Positions 16,542 through 24,449 of a stretch of DNA of 41,670 bases are shown here, piece by piece. Made by a program: the position numbers and the translations under genes. Each line of letters starts with the position of its first letter. Position 1 is the stretch's first letter. The notes under the pieces were generated by a model. That model searched no databases. It had not been told where the DNA came from and worked only from the letters and a program-made list of their open reading frames with translations. Source of the stretch: an uncultured Collinsella sp. (GTDB lineage Bacteria > Actinomycetota > Coriobacteriia > Coriobacteriales > Coriobacteriaceae); the NCBI GenBank assembly GCA_900551015.1, contig URUI01000008.1, positions 1 to 41,670 of the forward strand, read 5' to 3'.

Positions 16542-16609
16542 AAGAATCTCCTTAGTTGTCTGGCGGGCGGCCCTATGCCACCCACTCTTGTTGGCAGTGT
16601 CCAGGCCGT

Positions 16610-17461
16610 CTAGGCCAAAGAACACGAGTAGAACGTTTGGTTAAAGAAGTCGACGACTTCGTTTTCGAACGCATTGATGCGCTCATGAGCGTATTTGGCA
16701 TAGATGATATGCCTCCGGTCACACTCAAGACCGTTGAATACGGCAAACTGATCCTTGGGATCGCTCACGGTATCCATAAGCGATGTGCCCATGAGCACCG
16801 ATCCGCGCACCCGAGACGACAGCGCCTCGAGGCCGCCAGGAAGCGGATTGGCAACCGCCGTGCAGGCGAGGCCCCGCTCGTCCAGAGCAGAAACCGCCAG
16901 CGCGACTCCGCCGCCAAGCCCCTCGCCCCATGCAAAGATGCGGTCGGGGTCCATGCCATCAAGATTGCGCGCGACCTCCGCCAACGCGCAGCCCCAACGG
17001 ACGCGCCTGACAAAAGCAGGCGAGGTAATCCCCTGTCGCAGATCGCTGGGTCCAATCGCCTCATCGTCCAGCGCAAGCACAGCATATCCAATGGCCGCAA
17101 ATCTCGTCATGTGATGCCAGCCGCGCACAGGCCGATCGATGTCGTGGAACATCAGGCACAGCGGCACGCGCTCAGAAACTCGGGCACGACCGACAGGCTC
17201 GATCAAACGAGCGTGAATCGCATCGTCACCGAGCTCAAAGGAGACCTCCGAGTAACGGGCGCAGGGGTTAACAAAGTCAATCGCCGTAATGGCCAGGCCT
17301 TGAATCTCAAGATTCGAAGCACATGTCTCCAAATCAGAAACATCTGCCTGAACATCACCGTGCCAGTCCCGATATTCAGAGAGCCTTGACGAAACCGTCC
17401 CGGGAATCCCCACAAGGTCGGGGACAATCAGCTCATTGACATTGCTCTCGCACTTAGACAT
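16610..17461 (-). CDS. AXE1-like alpha/beta-hydrolase paralogue lacking the serine nucleophile
   Basis: A 283-residue protein that aligns with the adjacent active-looking esterase but is degenerate. The nucleophile elbow is GEGLGGG where the neighbour has GASQGGG, so Gly181 (codon GGG) stands at the Ser position. The oxyanion stretch FHGYPG has become FHDIDR. The catalytic Asp and His appear retained (Asp230 in MDTVSDP, His259 in YAHE). About 45 residues between nucleophile and Asp are missing. The frame is intact, with a strong GGGAGG and an 8-bp overlap with the upstream esterase, so it looks maintained rather than decaying. It may be a binding or regulatory pseudoenzyme, or a new activity. 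Confidence 0.75.
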   Translation of the reverse strand: MSKCESNVNELIVPDLVGIPGTVSSRLSEYRDWHGDVQADVSDLETCASNLEIQGLAITAIDFVNPCARYSEVSFELGDDAIHARLIEPVGRARVSERVPLCLMFHDIDRPVRGWHHMTRFAAIGYAVLALDDEAIGPSDLRQGITSPAFVRRVRWGCALAEVARNLDGMDPDRIFAWGEGLGGGVALAVSALDERGLACTAVANPLPGGLEALSSRVRGSVLMGTSLMDTVSDPKDQFAVFNGLECDRRHIIYAKYAHERINAFENEVVDFFNQTFYSCSLA

Positions 17462-18431
17462 GAGCCTCCCCTCCCTTGCAGAAAAACGGAATGATCAGAT
17501 CGTCAAAATCCTGAATCTCCTCGTGGCCAAAGCCTTCAAAGAACTCATGACGCTTTTCACAGGTCAGGTTGTTATAGACCGCAAACTGCGTCGCTGGCGG
17601 ACAGACGGTATCGGCTGTGCCAGTGCCAAACAGCACGGGGCATTTGACCATAGGGGCAAAGTTCTTGGAATCGAAGTACGCCAGCTTGGCATAGGCTTCG
17701 TCGATACGAGTCGAGTCCTCGTCAAACCAGCGAGACCAATAGCGCAGGCCCTCGTAGGCAATGTCGTCGGCATCCAAGTCCCAGACCAGGCGGAAATCCG
17801 ACAGGAAGGGATAGAGGATGGCGGCGCGATTGATAAGCTCGCTGTTAAGTGCACAGGTCGCAATGCCCAAACCGCCGCCCTGCGACGCGCCGTTCACAAA
17901 CACACGGGCAAGATTGATGCCCTCGAGCTCGCGAACGATGCGACACAGGATGCGAATATCTTGGTGCAAGCGGACATAGTAGAGGTTGGCCGGGTCGCCG
18001 TCGATACCGGCGACGATATGGCCCGCGACCGTTGTGCCCTCAAATCCACCAATGTCCTCGGAGGGACCTCCTTGACCGGGGCAGTCGAGGGCGATGAGTG
18101 CCATGCCCATGCCCGCAAACGACGCCTGCTCAAACCAGCTGCGGCTTGCACCCGGATATCCATGGAACTGAAGTACCAATGGCACGGGCTCGTCCGAGAC
18201 GGGTTTAAGGTACTTGGCATGCAGGCGAGCGCCACACATGCCGGTATACCAGAGGTCGAAAAACTGGCAGGTCACGGCATCTGTGACCGATGCCGTCTCG
18301 ATCGCATAGTCAAGCCCGACGGCGTCGGCCTCGGCCATGCGGCCCTTCCAAAAGAGATCGAAATCTGATGGACGGGGCATGGCGCCTCGATATTCACCAA
18401 ATTGATGTTGTAGCTCTTGAGCACTTGGCAT
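17454..18431 (-). CDS. AXE1-family carbohydrate esterase (acetyl xylan esterase / cephalosporin C deacetylase type)
   Basis: A 325-residue alpha/beta hydrolase with a full catalytic triad: Ser183 (GASQGGG), Asp274 (GTADTVCPP) and His303 (GFGHE). FHGYPG supplies the oxyanion region. The N-terminal RPSDFDLFW is typical of CE7 enzymes, and there is no signal peptide, so it acts in the cytoplasm. CE7 enzymes remove acetyl groups from small acetylated sugars. Between a sialic-acid-type importer and nanA, the likely substrate is O-acetylated sialic acid; from memory a CE7 esterase (Axe) is also linked to the pneumococcal nan locus. The start at 18431 is chosen from the family N-terminus; its ribosome site is weak. 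Confidence 0.85.
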   Translation of the reverse strand: MPSAQELQHQFGEYRGAMPRPSDFDLFWKGRMAEADAVGLDYAIETASVTDAVTCQFFDLWYTGMCGARLHAKYLKPVSDEPVPLVLQFHGYPGASRSWFEQASFAGMGMALIALDCPGQGGPSEDIGGFEGTTVAGHIVAGIDGDPANLYYVRLHQDIRILCRIVRELEGINLARVFVNGASQGGGLGIATCALNSELINRAAILYPFLSDFRLVWDLDADDIAYEGLRYWSRWFDEDSTRIDEAYAKLAYFDSKNFAPMVKCPVLFGTGTADTVCPPATQFAVYNNLTCEKRHEFFEGFGHEEIQDFDDLIIPFFCKGGEAHV

Positions 18432-18467
18432 GGCTCGTGAACCCAACCTTTCGAAATCGCAACGGAG

Positions 18468-18495
18468 GTGCGCCCGGCAAGGGAACCGGGCGCAC
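18468..18495 (-). other. GC-rich hairpin between importer ATPase and esterase genes
   Basis: Perfect 10-bp stem gtgcgcccgg (18468-18477) with ccgggcgcac (18486-18495), 8-nt loop. No T-tract follows, so it is unlikely to be a full terminator; it may stabilise the upstream message. Confidence 0.5.
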
Positions 18496-18511
18496 GGGAG
18501 GGAAAGCGAAA

Positions 18512-19339
18512 CTACTCGCCGAGCTTGGGATGAAGCAGCGACGGCGCAGCGCCGAGCAGCATCTTGGTGTAGGGGTCCTGGGGGTGCTGGAAGACCTGCT
18601 TGGCCTCGCCCTGCTCGACGATCTTGCCGCCATTCATAACGATGATGTCGTCAGAGATATAGCGGACCGTCTGGATGTCATGGCTGATGAACACCATGGC
18701 CAGGCCGAGTTCCTTCTTAAGGTCGGTCAGCAGGTTCAGAATCTGCGCGCGGACCGAAACGTCCAGAGCCGAGGTGGGCTCGTCGGCGATGATGGCATCG
18801 GGGTTCAGCGACAGGGCACGGGCAATTGCGACGCGCTGGCGCTGGCCGCCCGAAAGCTGGCCGGGAAGAACCTCGGCGGCGGAGCTGGGCAGACCGGTGA
18901 GCTCCAAGAGCTCCTTGACGCGCTTCTCCTGCTCGGCCTCGGTACCCAGGTTGTGGACGCGCATGGGGTCGAGCAGCTGCTCGCGAACGACCATGCGGGG
19001 GTTGAGCGCCGTGGCCGGGTTCTGGAACACGACCGAGATGACGCGACCCATGTGGCGACGGTCCTCGGCGGTACGCTTGGTTACGTCCTTGCCCTTAAAG
19101 TAGACCTTGCCGCTCGTGGGGGCCTGCAGGCCACACATGACGTTGGCGGTGGTGGACTTACCGCAACCGGACTCGCCGACGATGCCGATCGTCTGACCGG
19201 GCATGAGCTTAATCGTTACACCCTGGACGGCGTGAACCAGGTTGGGGTGCAGAATCGAGCCGGTACGGGTCCTAAAGGTGACGTGGACGTCATCAAGGAA
19301 GATGATCGGCTCGACGCCGTTGACTGCGGTCTCGCTCAT
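18512..19339 (-). CDS. Peptide-class ABC importer ATPase (DppF/SiaI-like; putative sialic acid importer)
   Basis: A 275-residue ABC ATPase. Walker A is GESGCGKST (Lys61), the signature is LSGGQRQRVAIARA, and Walker B is AIIADEPTSALDV. It lacks the cysteine-bearing C-terminal oligopeptide extension found in OppF here. The ATG directly abuts the stop codon of the permease-ATPase fusion. Together with the fused ATPase it makes the motor pair of the importer. Family assignment is firm; the sialic acid substrate is inferred from the operon. Confidence 0.88.
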   Translation of the reverse strand: MSETAVNGVEPIIFLDDVHVTFRTRTGSILHPNLVHAVQGVTIKLMPGQTIGIVGESGCGKSTTANVMCGLQAPTSGKVYFKGKDVTKRTAEDRRHMGRVISVVFQNPATALNPRMVVREQLLDPMRVHNLGTEAEQEKRVKELLELTGLPSSAAEVLPGQLSGGQRQRVAIARALSLNPDAIIADEPTSALDVSVRAQILNLLTDLKKELGLAMVFISHDIQTVRYISDDIIVMNGGKIVEQGEAKQVFQHPQDPYTKMLLGAAPSLLHPKLGE

Positions 19340-21355
19340 CTACATCACCTCCGCGTGAGGGGTCAAACCATTTGCCTTGAGCACCTCGTCGGGGAGCTCG
19401 GAATAGAAGTGCTCGGTGCCGGGCACGCGCTTGAAGACCGGACGGGTGTCCAGGCCAATGCGCGGATGGCTCGAGCGGGGCGCGAAGCGATCGCCCTTGG
19501 GGAAATCGCGCGGGCTCGGAACGGCACCGGGCACCTGGTGCAGACGGCCCGAACCGCTCTCGATGGACAGAACGGAGCCCAGAAGACCGCGGGTGTACTC
19601 GTGGATCGGGTTAGTGAGCAGCTCCTTGGTGGGCGCCTGCTCGATAACCTGGCCGGCGTACATAACCGTGATGTTATGGGCGACCTCGGCGACCAGCGCC
19701 AGGTCATGCGAGACGAAGATCATGGCAAAGCCGAGCTTGGCCTGAAGGTCGTTGAGCAGCTTGATGACCTGCTTCTGGACGGTAACGTCCAGAGCGGTCG
19801 TGGGCTCGTCGCAGATGACCAGCTTGGGGTCGCGGGTAAGGGCCATAGCGATCAGAACACGCTGACGCTGGCCACCGGAAAGCTCATGCGGGTAGCTCTC
19901 GAGCGTACGCTTGGGGTCGAGGCCCACGAGCTCCAGGAGTTCCTCGGCGCTGCGGGTGCCGCCACGCTTGGTGAGCTGCTTCATCTGAGCAGAGATGAGC
20001 ATGGAGGGGTTGAGCGAGGATAGGGCGTCCTGATAGACCATAGCGATATCGGTACCGCGCAGACCGAACCACTCCTTCTTGCTCATCTTGAGCAGGTCGC
20101 GGCCCTCCCAGAGGACCTCGCCGGAAAGGTGCTCGTCATCGTCGGTCAGGCCCATGATGGCCAGCGTGGTGATGGACTTACCGCAACCGGACTCGCCCAC
20201 CAGGCCCATGGTCTGACCAGGACGGACGTCAAAGTTGACATGGTCGACGACGTTGATATCACCGTGATGCTCAAACTGAATGCAGAAATCGCGGACCGAG
20301 AGAATCGGTTCGACAGACTCGTCGGGCACATGGCGATCGTCACGCTTGAGCTCGACATCGCGCAGGGCGCCAAGGCGAGCGGAGAGGGACTGGGCCTGCT
20401 CCTTGTAGGCGCGAACGGGGTCGGAGACCAGCAGGTCGGCCTCGCGACGCTTGGAGGAATCGGTCGGATCCAGGGCTGCGGAGGGAGCGGCGGCCATGGC
20501 GTCGGTAATGCCCTCGGAGAGGATGTTGAGCGCCAGGCAGGTGATCATGATGGCCAGGCCCGGGAACAGCGCCTGCCACCAACGGCCGGCGAGCACGCCG
20601 CCGCGGGCGTCGGCGAGGATGTTGCCCCAGGTAGCGGTGGGCTCCTGGATACCAGCGCCGATGAAGGTCAGCGAGGCCTCGAAGATGATGGCGTCGGCGA
20701 CCAGGGTAACGGTGAAGACCATGATCGGGGCGATGCAGTTACGCAGAACATGCTTGATCAAAATCCACGGAGCCTTGGCGCCGGAAACGATGACCGCGCG
20801 GACATAGTCCTCGCCGTACTCGGACACGATGTTGGCGCGCACGATACGGGCAATCTGCGGAGTGTACATAAAGCCGATGGCGAAGATGATCGACGGCACG
20901 GAGTTGCCCAGGATGGAGACGAAGACGGCCGCGAGGGCGATGCCCGGGATGGACATGATGATGTCCAGGATACGCATGATCGTCTCGGAAACGGCCTTGC
21001 GCGAAACCGCCGCAAGGGCGCCCACGACCGAGCCGCAGACCAGAGCCATGGCAGTGGCGCCAAAGCCGATAATCAGCGAGTAACGACCACCGTAGAGCAT
21101 ACGCGACAGAATATCGCGACCCTTATCGTCGGTACCGAAGATAAATCCGTTGCCGGGAGCCTGGCGAGCCGTAAAGATCTCGACCGGGCTATAGGGGGCA
21201 AGAAGGGGCGCCAGAATCGCAGTCAGGGCGACCAGCACCAGCACGACGGCGGCAATCTTAGAAGACAGCGTCATCTTCTTCCAGCCACCGAGCTTGAGCC
21301 CCTTGGAGGCAGCCTTCTCGAGCTGCTCGGTTTGCTTCTCTCGAATCTTTACCAT
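19340..21355 (-). CDS. Fused ABC permease-ATPase (DppC-DppD / SiaG-like)
   Basis: A 671-residue fusion. Residues about 1-290 are a DppC-type permease with five or six membrane segments and a coupling loop near VIVSGAKAPWILIKHVLRN. A charged linker of about 55 residues follows, then a full ATPase: Walker A GESGCGKSI with Lys393, signature LSGGQRQRVLIAMA, Walker B LVICDEPTTALDV. The reading frame is continuous across the junction, so this is a real fusion, not a sequencing merge. Such fusions occur in actinobacterial peptide-class importers, including, from memory, the SiaEFGI sialic acid importer of Corynebacterium glutamicum. It begins 3 bp after the permease gene and ends against the next ATPase. 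Confidence 0.88.
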   Translation of the reverse strand: MVKIREKQTEQLEKAASKGLKLGGWKKMTLSSKIAAVVLVLVALTAILAPLLAPYSPVEIFTARQAPGNGFIFGTDDKGRDILSRMLYGGRYSLIIGFGATAMALVCGSVVGALAAVSRKAVSETIMRILDIIMSIPGIALAAVFVSILGNSVPSIIFAIGFMYTPQIARIVRANIVSEYGEDYVRAVIVSGAKAPWILIKHVLRNCIAPIMVFTVTLVADAIIFEASLTFIGAGIQEPTATWGNILADARGGVLAGRWWQALFPGLAIMITCLALNILSEGITDAMAAAPSAALDPTDSSKRREADLLVSDPVRAYKEQAQSLSARLGALRDVELKRDDRHVPDESVEPILSVRDFCIQFEHHGDINVVDHVNFDVRPGQTMGLVGESGCGKSITTLAIMGLTDDDEHLSGEVLWEGRDLLKMSKKEWFGLRGTDIAMVYQDALSSLNPSMLISAQMKQLTKRGGTRSAEELLELVGLDPKRTLESYPHELSGGQRQRVLIAMALTRDPKLVICDEPTTALDVTVQKQVIKLLNDLQAKLGFAMIFVSHDLALVAEVAHNITVMYAGQVIEQAPTKELLTNPIHEYTRGLLGSVLSIESGSGRLHQVPGAVPSPRDFPKGDRFAPRSSHPRIGLDTRPVFKRVPGTEHFYSELPDEVLKANGLTPHAEVM

Positions 21356-21358
21356 AAT

Positions 21359-22315
21359 CTACACCGTCCTGATGCGCGGGTTGATGAGCAGGTAGAGCAT
21401 GTCAACCACGATGTTGATGATGATGAAGGCAAGAGCAACGACGATAACGACGCCCTGAACCAGGTTCGCCTCGTTGCCCTGAACGCCCTGCAGAATCGCG
21501 GTGCCCATGCCGGGGAGGTTGAAGATAACCTCGATGACGACGGCGCCGCCCATGAGGTAACCGATCTTAAGGCCGAGGGTGGTGACCGGGGTGATCAGCG
21601 CATTGCGAAGAACGTTGATACCGACGACGACCTTCTCGGGAACGCCGGCACCGCGAGCCATACGGACATAGTCCTTGTCGAGCTCCTCGACCATGGCGGT
21701 ACGCACGATACGAGTCATCTGGCCCGTCAGCGGAAATGCCAAGGCGATGGCGGGCATAATCATGCGGCCCAGATAACCAGCCGGATTCGTGGTGAAGTGA
21801 GGCAGAGCACCCGATGCCGGGAGCACCTTAAGGTAGGAAGAGAACAGCAGGATCAACAGAACGGCAAGCCAGAACGACGGGGTTGCCAAGCCGGCGATGG
21901 AAAAGACGCGGATCACTTGATCCGGCCATTTGTCGCGATACAGTGCCGCGATGACGCCGAGCAAAAACGAAACGACCGCACCGATGGCAAGGCCGATGAA
22001 GGTCAGCTGCATCGTGACGGGCAGGGCCGTGGAGATGCGCTTGGCAACGGAGTTGCGAGCAGCACCATAGGTGCCCATGTCGCCATGGATCAAATCGCCC
22101 ATATAGCGCACGTAGCGCACGGGCCAGGGGTCGTCCAGACCATACTTCTCATGGTACTCGGCAACCGCCTCGGGCGAGGCACCGTCACCCAACGCCGTGT
22201 AGGCGGGGTCGGTCTTGGAGAACGACATAAGGAAGAACACCAGGACGGTGACGCCCAATGCCATGATCGGCAGCGCCACAAGACGCCTTCCAATCAAACG
22301 TAGCAAGTTGTTCAC
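21359..22315 (-). CDS. Peptide-class ABC importer permease (DppB/SiaF-like)
   Basis: A 318-residue DppB-family permease with about six membrane segments. The N-terminal segment is LVALPIMALGVTVLVFFLM. A coupling loop near YVRMARGAGVPEKVVVGINVLRN and the terminal LYLLINPRIRTV match the family. I place the start at GTG 22315, which has GGGGAG 5 nt upstream and gives the usual short N-terminus (VNNLLRLIGRRL); an in-frame ATG 11 codons earlier overlaps that ribosome site. It pairs with the permease half of the fusion to form the channel. Confidence 0.88.
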   Translation of the reverse strand: MNNLLRLIGRRLVALPIMALGVTVLVFFLMSFSKTDPAYTALGDGASPEAVAEYHEKYGLDDPWPVRYVRYMGDLIHGDMGTYGAARNSVAKRISTALPVTMQLTFIGLAIGAVVSFLLGVIAALYRDKWPDQVIRVFSIAGLATPSFWLAVLLILLFSSYLKVLPASGALPHFTTNPAGYLGRMIMPAIALAFPLTGQMTRIVRTAMVEELDKDYVRMARGAGVPEKVVVGINVLRNALITPVTTLGLKIGYLMGGAVVIEVIFNLPGMGTAILQGVQGNEANLVQGVVIVVALAFIIINIVVDMLYLLINPRIRTV

Positions 22316-22378
22316 GTTCTCTCCCCTTTCTTTTGTCGGTAGGACCAACTGGTATATGAGTACGGATACTCATTACAA

Positions 22379-22408
22379 GACCCGAGCGACATCGAGGTCG
22401 CCCGGGTC
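22379..22408 (-). terminator. Hairpin between importer binding-protein and permease genes
   Basis: 12-bp stem (22397-22408 with 22379-22390, one G-U pair on the transcribed strand) with a 6-nt loop, followed by TTGTAATG. It mirrors the oppA-oppB hairpin, and probably keeps the binding-protein message above that of the membrane parts. Confidence 0.6.
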
Positions 22409-22470
22409 TTTGTTTCAACTATGAGGACGTTGCCTTACGACCGACGCCCTACATATGACTCAAGCGAGTC

Positions 22471-24084
22471 TTACGCCTTGACGGTCGCAACGCCCCTGAA
22501 GGACATGCTCGTCGTGCCGATGCCCTTGAAGCCATCGAGGGCCTCGCCGTTGGGCGCAGTGGACGGATCGTCCCAGGAAGCGGAGACGGTCTTGACGTGG
22601 ACAACGGGGTACAGAACGGCGTTGTCGGCAATGATGTCGAAGCACTCGTTCCACTTCTTCTGCTGCTCGTCGCCCTCGGCGGCAAGAGCCTCGTCCATGA
22701 GACTGTGGAGCTTCTGCCACTCAGCGGACTCCTTCCACGGGCAACGGGTCTGCATCCAGACGTTGTCGCCGTACCACCAGTTGAGCAGCAGGTCGGGGTC
22801 GGCGCCGAAGCAGGAAGGATCGCCAGGGGCAAGGAGGATATCGTAGGCCTCGCCACCGTCGATGGCAGCGTAGGTGGCCGGCGAGGTATCGGTCTGGATG
22901 GTCACATCGAAGCCGAGAGCGTCGAGGTCGTTCTTGACCTGGGCGGCCATGCCCTTAATCTGCTCGTTGTCGGTGGTGCGCAGGGTGATGGCACCCGGGG
23001 TGATGCCAGACTCCTCGATGAGCTTCTTAGCCTTCTTGGCGTCGGTCTTGTACACCGTGGAAGCCTCATGATAGTTGGTGAAGCTCTTGGGCAGGTAGCA
23101 GCTGGCAGCGGTGGCAAGGCCGGCGAAGGTGTTGCTGACCATCTTCTCGGTGTCGAGCGCATACATGACAGCCTGACGGACCTTGACGTTGTTCCAAGGC
23201 TCCTTGGCGACGTTGAACATGATGAAGCGGGTGCCGAAACCCTGAACGTTATCGATCTTGCAGCCGGCGCTCTCGAGCTGGTCGACGGCGTCAGCGGTAA
23301 CGAGCTCCATAACGAGCGTGGAGCCCTCCTGCTGAGCGGTAACGCGAGCGGTGGGGTCGGTCAGGATGCTGTACTGGATCTTCTTATCCTCGGCAGCATA
23401 CTCACCGTTGTACTCGGGGTTGGGAACCAGGGTGATCTCGGTATCGGAGATAGAGTCGTACATCCAGGGGCCGGAGCCGATCGGCTGCTTGGCGCGATCC
23501 TCCTCGGTCTGGGTGGCCGGGGTAACGCGGACGATGGCCAGACGATCCTTGAGCAGGGAGAAGTTGGGGACCTTGGTCTTGACCGTCACGGTGCTGGCGT
23601 CCTTGGCCTCGATGGACTCGAAGGGCTGGAAGAACGGAGCATAGGTAGCGGAAGCGGCGCAAGCGGTGTAGGAGGCAACGACATCGTCAGCGGTGACCTC
23701 GGTGCCATCGGAAAACTTGGCGCCCTTGCGGATGGTGACCTCGAAAGTGGTGTCGTCCACAGACTTGGGATCGTCGGTGGCGAGCTCGTTGAAGGTGCTG
23801 TAGTCGTGGTAATCGATGCCGTAGAGGCCCTCGACGACGTGCCAGTTAGCACCCAGGCCCACAGCGGAGCCGGTGCTGGCGGGATCGAAGCTGGACGGAG
23901 CGTAAGCGGAACCAGCGGTGATCACGCCGCCGCCACGGTTGGCGGAATCGGTGGAACCGGAAGCGGAACCCTCGTCGTTGGAGCTGCCACCGCAGCCGGT
24001 GAGACCAAGCCCTGCGACAGCAGCGACGCTGCCGGTGAGGCCGAGGAACGAACGCCTGGACATACCCTTGTTGATGATGGCCAT
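22471..24084 (-). CDS. Family 5 solute-binding lipoprotein (SatA/SiaE-like; putative sialic acid receptor)
   Basis: A 537-residue binding protein with a twin-arginine signal (SRRSFLG, Arg10-Arg11) and lipobox LTGC with Cys31, followed by a Ser/Gly/Asp linker. The mature fold is peptide-class family 5, like OppA, but the two differ widely. It is the first gene of the importer-esterase-nan cluster. Family 5 receptors in SatABCD of Haemophilus ducreyi and SiaEFGI of Corynebacterium glutamicum take sialic acid, so the operon suggests the same here; a peptide substrate cannot be ruled out. The ATG at 24084 has AGGAG 5 nt upstream. Confidence 0.85.
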   Translation of the reverse strand: MAIINKGMSRRSFLGLTGSVAAVAGLGLTGCGGSSNDEGSASGSTDSANRGGGVITAGSAYAPSSFDPASTGSAVGLGANWHVVEGLYGIDYHDYSTFNELATDDPKSVDDTTFEVTIRKGAKFSDGTEVTADDVVASYTACAASATYAPFFQPFESIEAKDASTVTVKTKVPNFSLLKDRLAIVRVTPATQTEEDRAKQPIGSGPWMYDSISDTEITLVPNPEYNGEYAAEDKKIQYSILTDPTARVTAQQEGSTLVMELVTADAVDQLESAGCKIDNVQGFGTRFIMFNVAKEPWNNVKVRQAVMYALDTEKMVSNTFAGLATAASCYLPKSFTNYHEASTVYKTDAKKAKKLIEESGITPGAITLRTTDNEQIKGMAAQVKNDLDALGFDVTIQTDTSPATYAAIDGGEAYDILLAPGDPSCFGADPDLLLNWWYGDNVWMQTRCPWKESAEWQKLHSLMDEALAAEGDEQQKKWNECFDIIADNAVLYPVVHVKTVSASWDDPSTAPNGEALDGFKGIGTTSMSFRGVATVKA

Positions 24085-24203
24085 GTCTTCTCCTATCAAT
24101 AGAGAATCTTACCCGGGAGCACCTAGACGTGCCCCCGCGCAACTTGCGGACGATATATACCTTACCTACCGACGAACCCAACTGAGGTGCCGCGCTCGGC
24201 GAC

Positions 24204-24284
24204 CGATACATACATACGCTTGAACGGTATTTACTACCGTTCACCGAATTCATTGACAAACGATTCGCCAGACAGTATGTATCG
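24204..24284. promoter_or_regulatory. Nested inverted repeats over the candidate promoter of the importer/nan cluster
   Basis: The inner repeat is perfect: tgaacggta (24221-24229), tttac, taccgttca (24235-24243). The outer repeat is perfect too: cgatacatac (24204-24213) and gtatgtatcg (24275-24284). On the minus strand TTGTCA (24259-24254), a 17-nt spacer and TAGTAA (24236-24231) form a possible promoter whose -10 lies inside the inner repeat. That is where a repressor would sit. The -10 is poor (3 of 6), so the promoter call is tentative; the repeats are certain. Confidence 0.55.
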
Positions 24285-24345
24285 ACGAGGTGAGATATCA
24301 GTCTTCGTCAACCCGCAGGATAGCAGGGTTGTTCACCATGGCTAG

Positions 24346-24357
24346 TCAAACGTTTTA
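24346..24357. promoter_or_regulatory. LacI-type operator-like site upstream of the importer
   Basis: TCAAACGTTTTA has the palindromic core AAACGTTT and shares the pattern T-N-AAACGTTT-N-A with the perfect palindrome upstream of gap. It lies about 90 bp upstream of the candidate -35. An 8-bp core can occur by chance, so confidence is low. Confidence 0.3.
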
Positions 24358-24449
24358 GCGTTAATTAAACCCGAAATCGGCTGGTAATCGCCGTGAAATA
24401 AATGATTGAAAATCACGCAATCATGTATATCAGTTGTTTAGAGGCGTGT

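Larger units (their letters stand above)
24085..24449. other. 365-bp intergenic region: control region of the importer/nan cluster
   Basis: No credible gene. It holds the nested inverted repeats at 24204-24284, a possible promoter and a LacI-type half-perfect site at 24346-24357. It is more AT-rich near the uvrC end. I see no clear terminator for uvrC, so some read-through from uvrC is possible. Confidence 0.6.

Noticed and set aside
16610..17461. Decaying pseudogene
   Set aside because: No stop codon or frameshift, a strong GGGAGG site, tight overlap with its partner and retention of Asp and His argue for a maintained protein.
19340..21355. Sequencing error joining two genes
   Set aside because: The junction is a charged linker of about 55 residues in one clean frame with normal codon use; a lost stop would give a very short joint with a remnant ribosome site and start, which I do not see.
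18512..24084. Plain dipeptide importer (dppABCDF) as the first reading of the transporter
   Set aside because: Not excluded by sequence, but the operon with nanA, nanK, nanE and an esterase, and the SiaG-like fusion, make a sialic acid role more likely.
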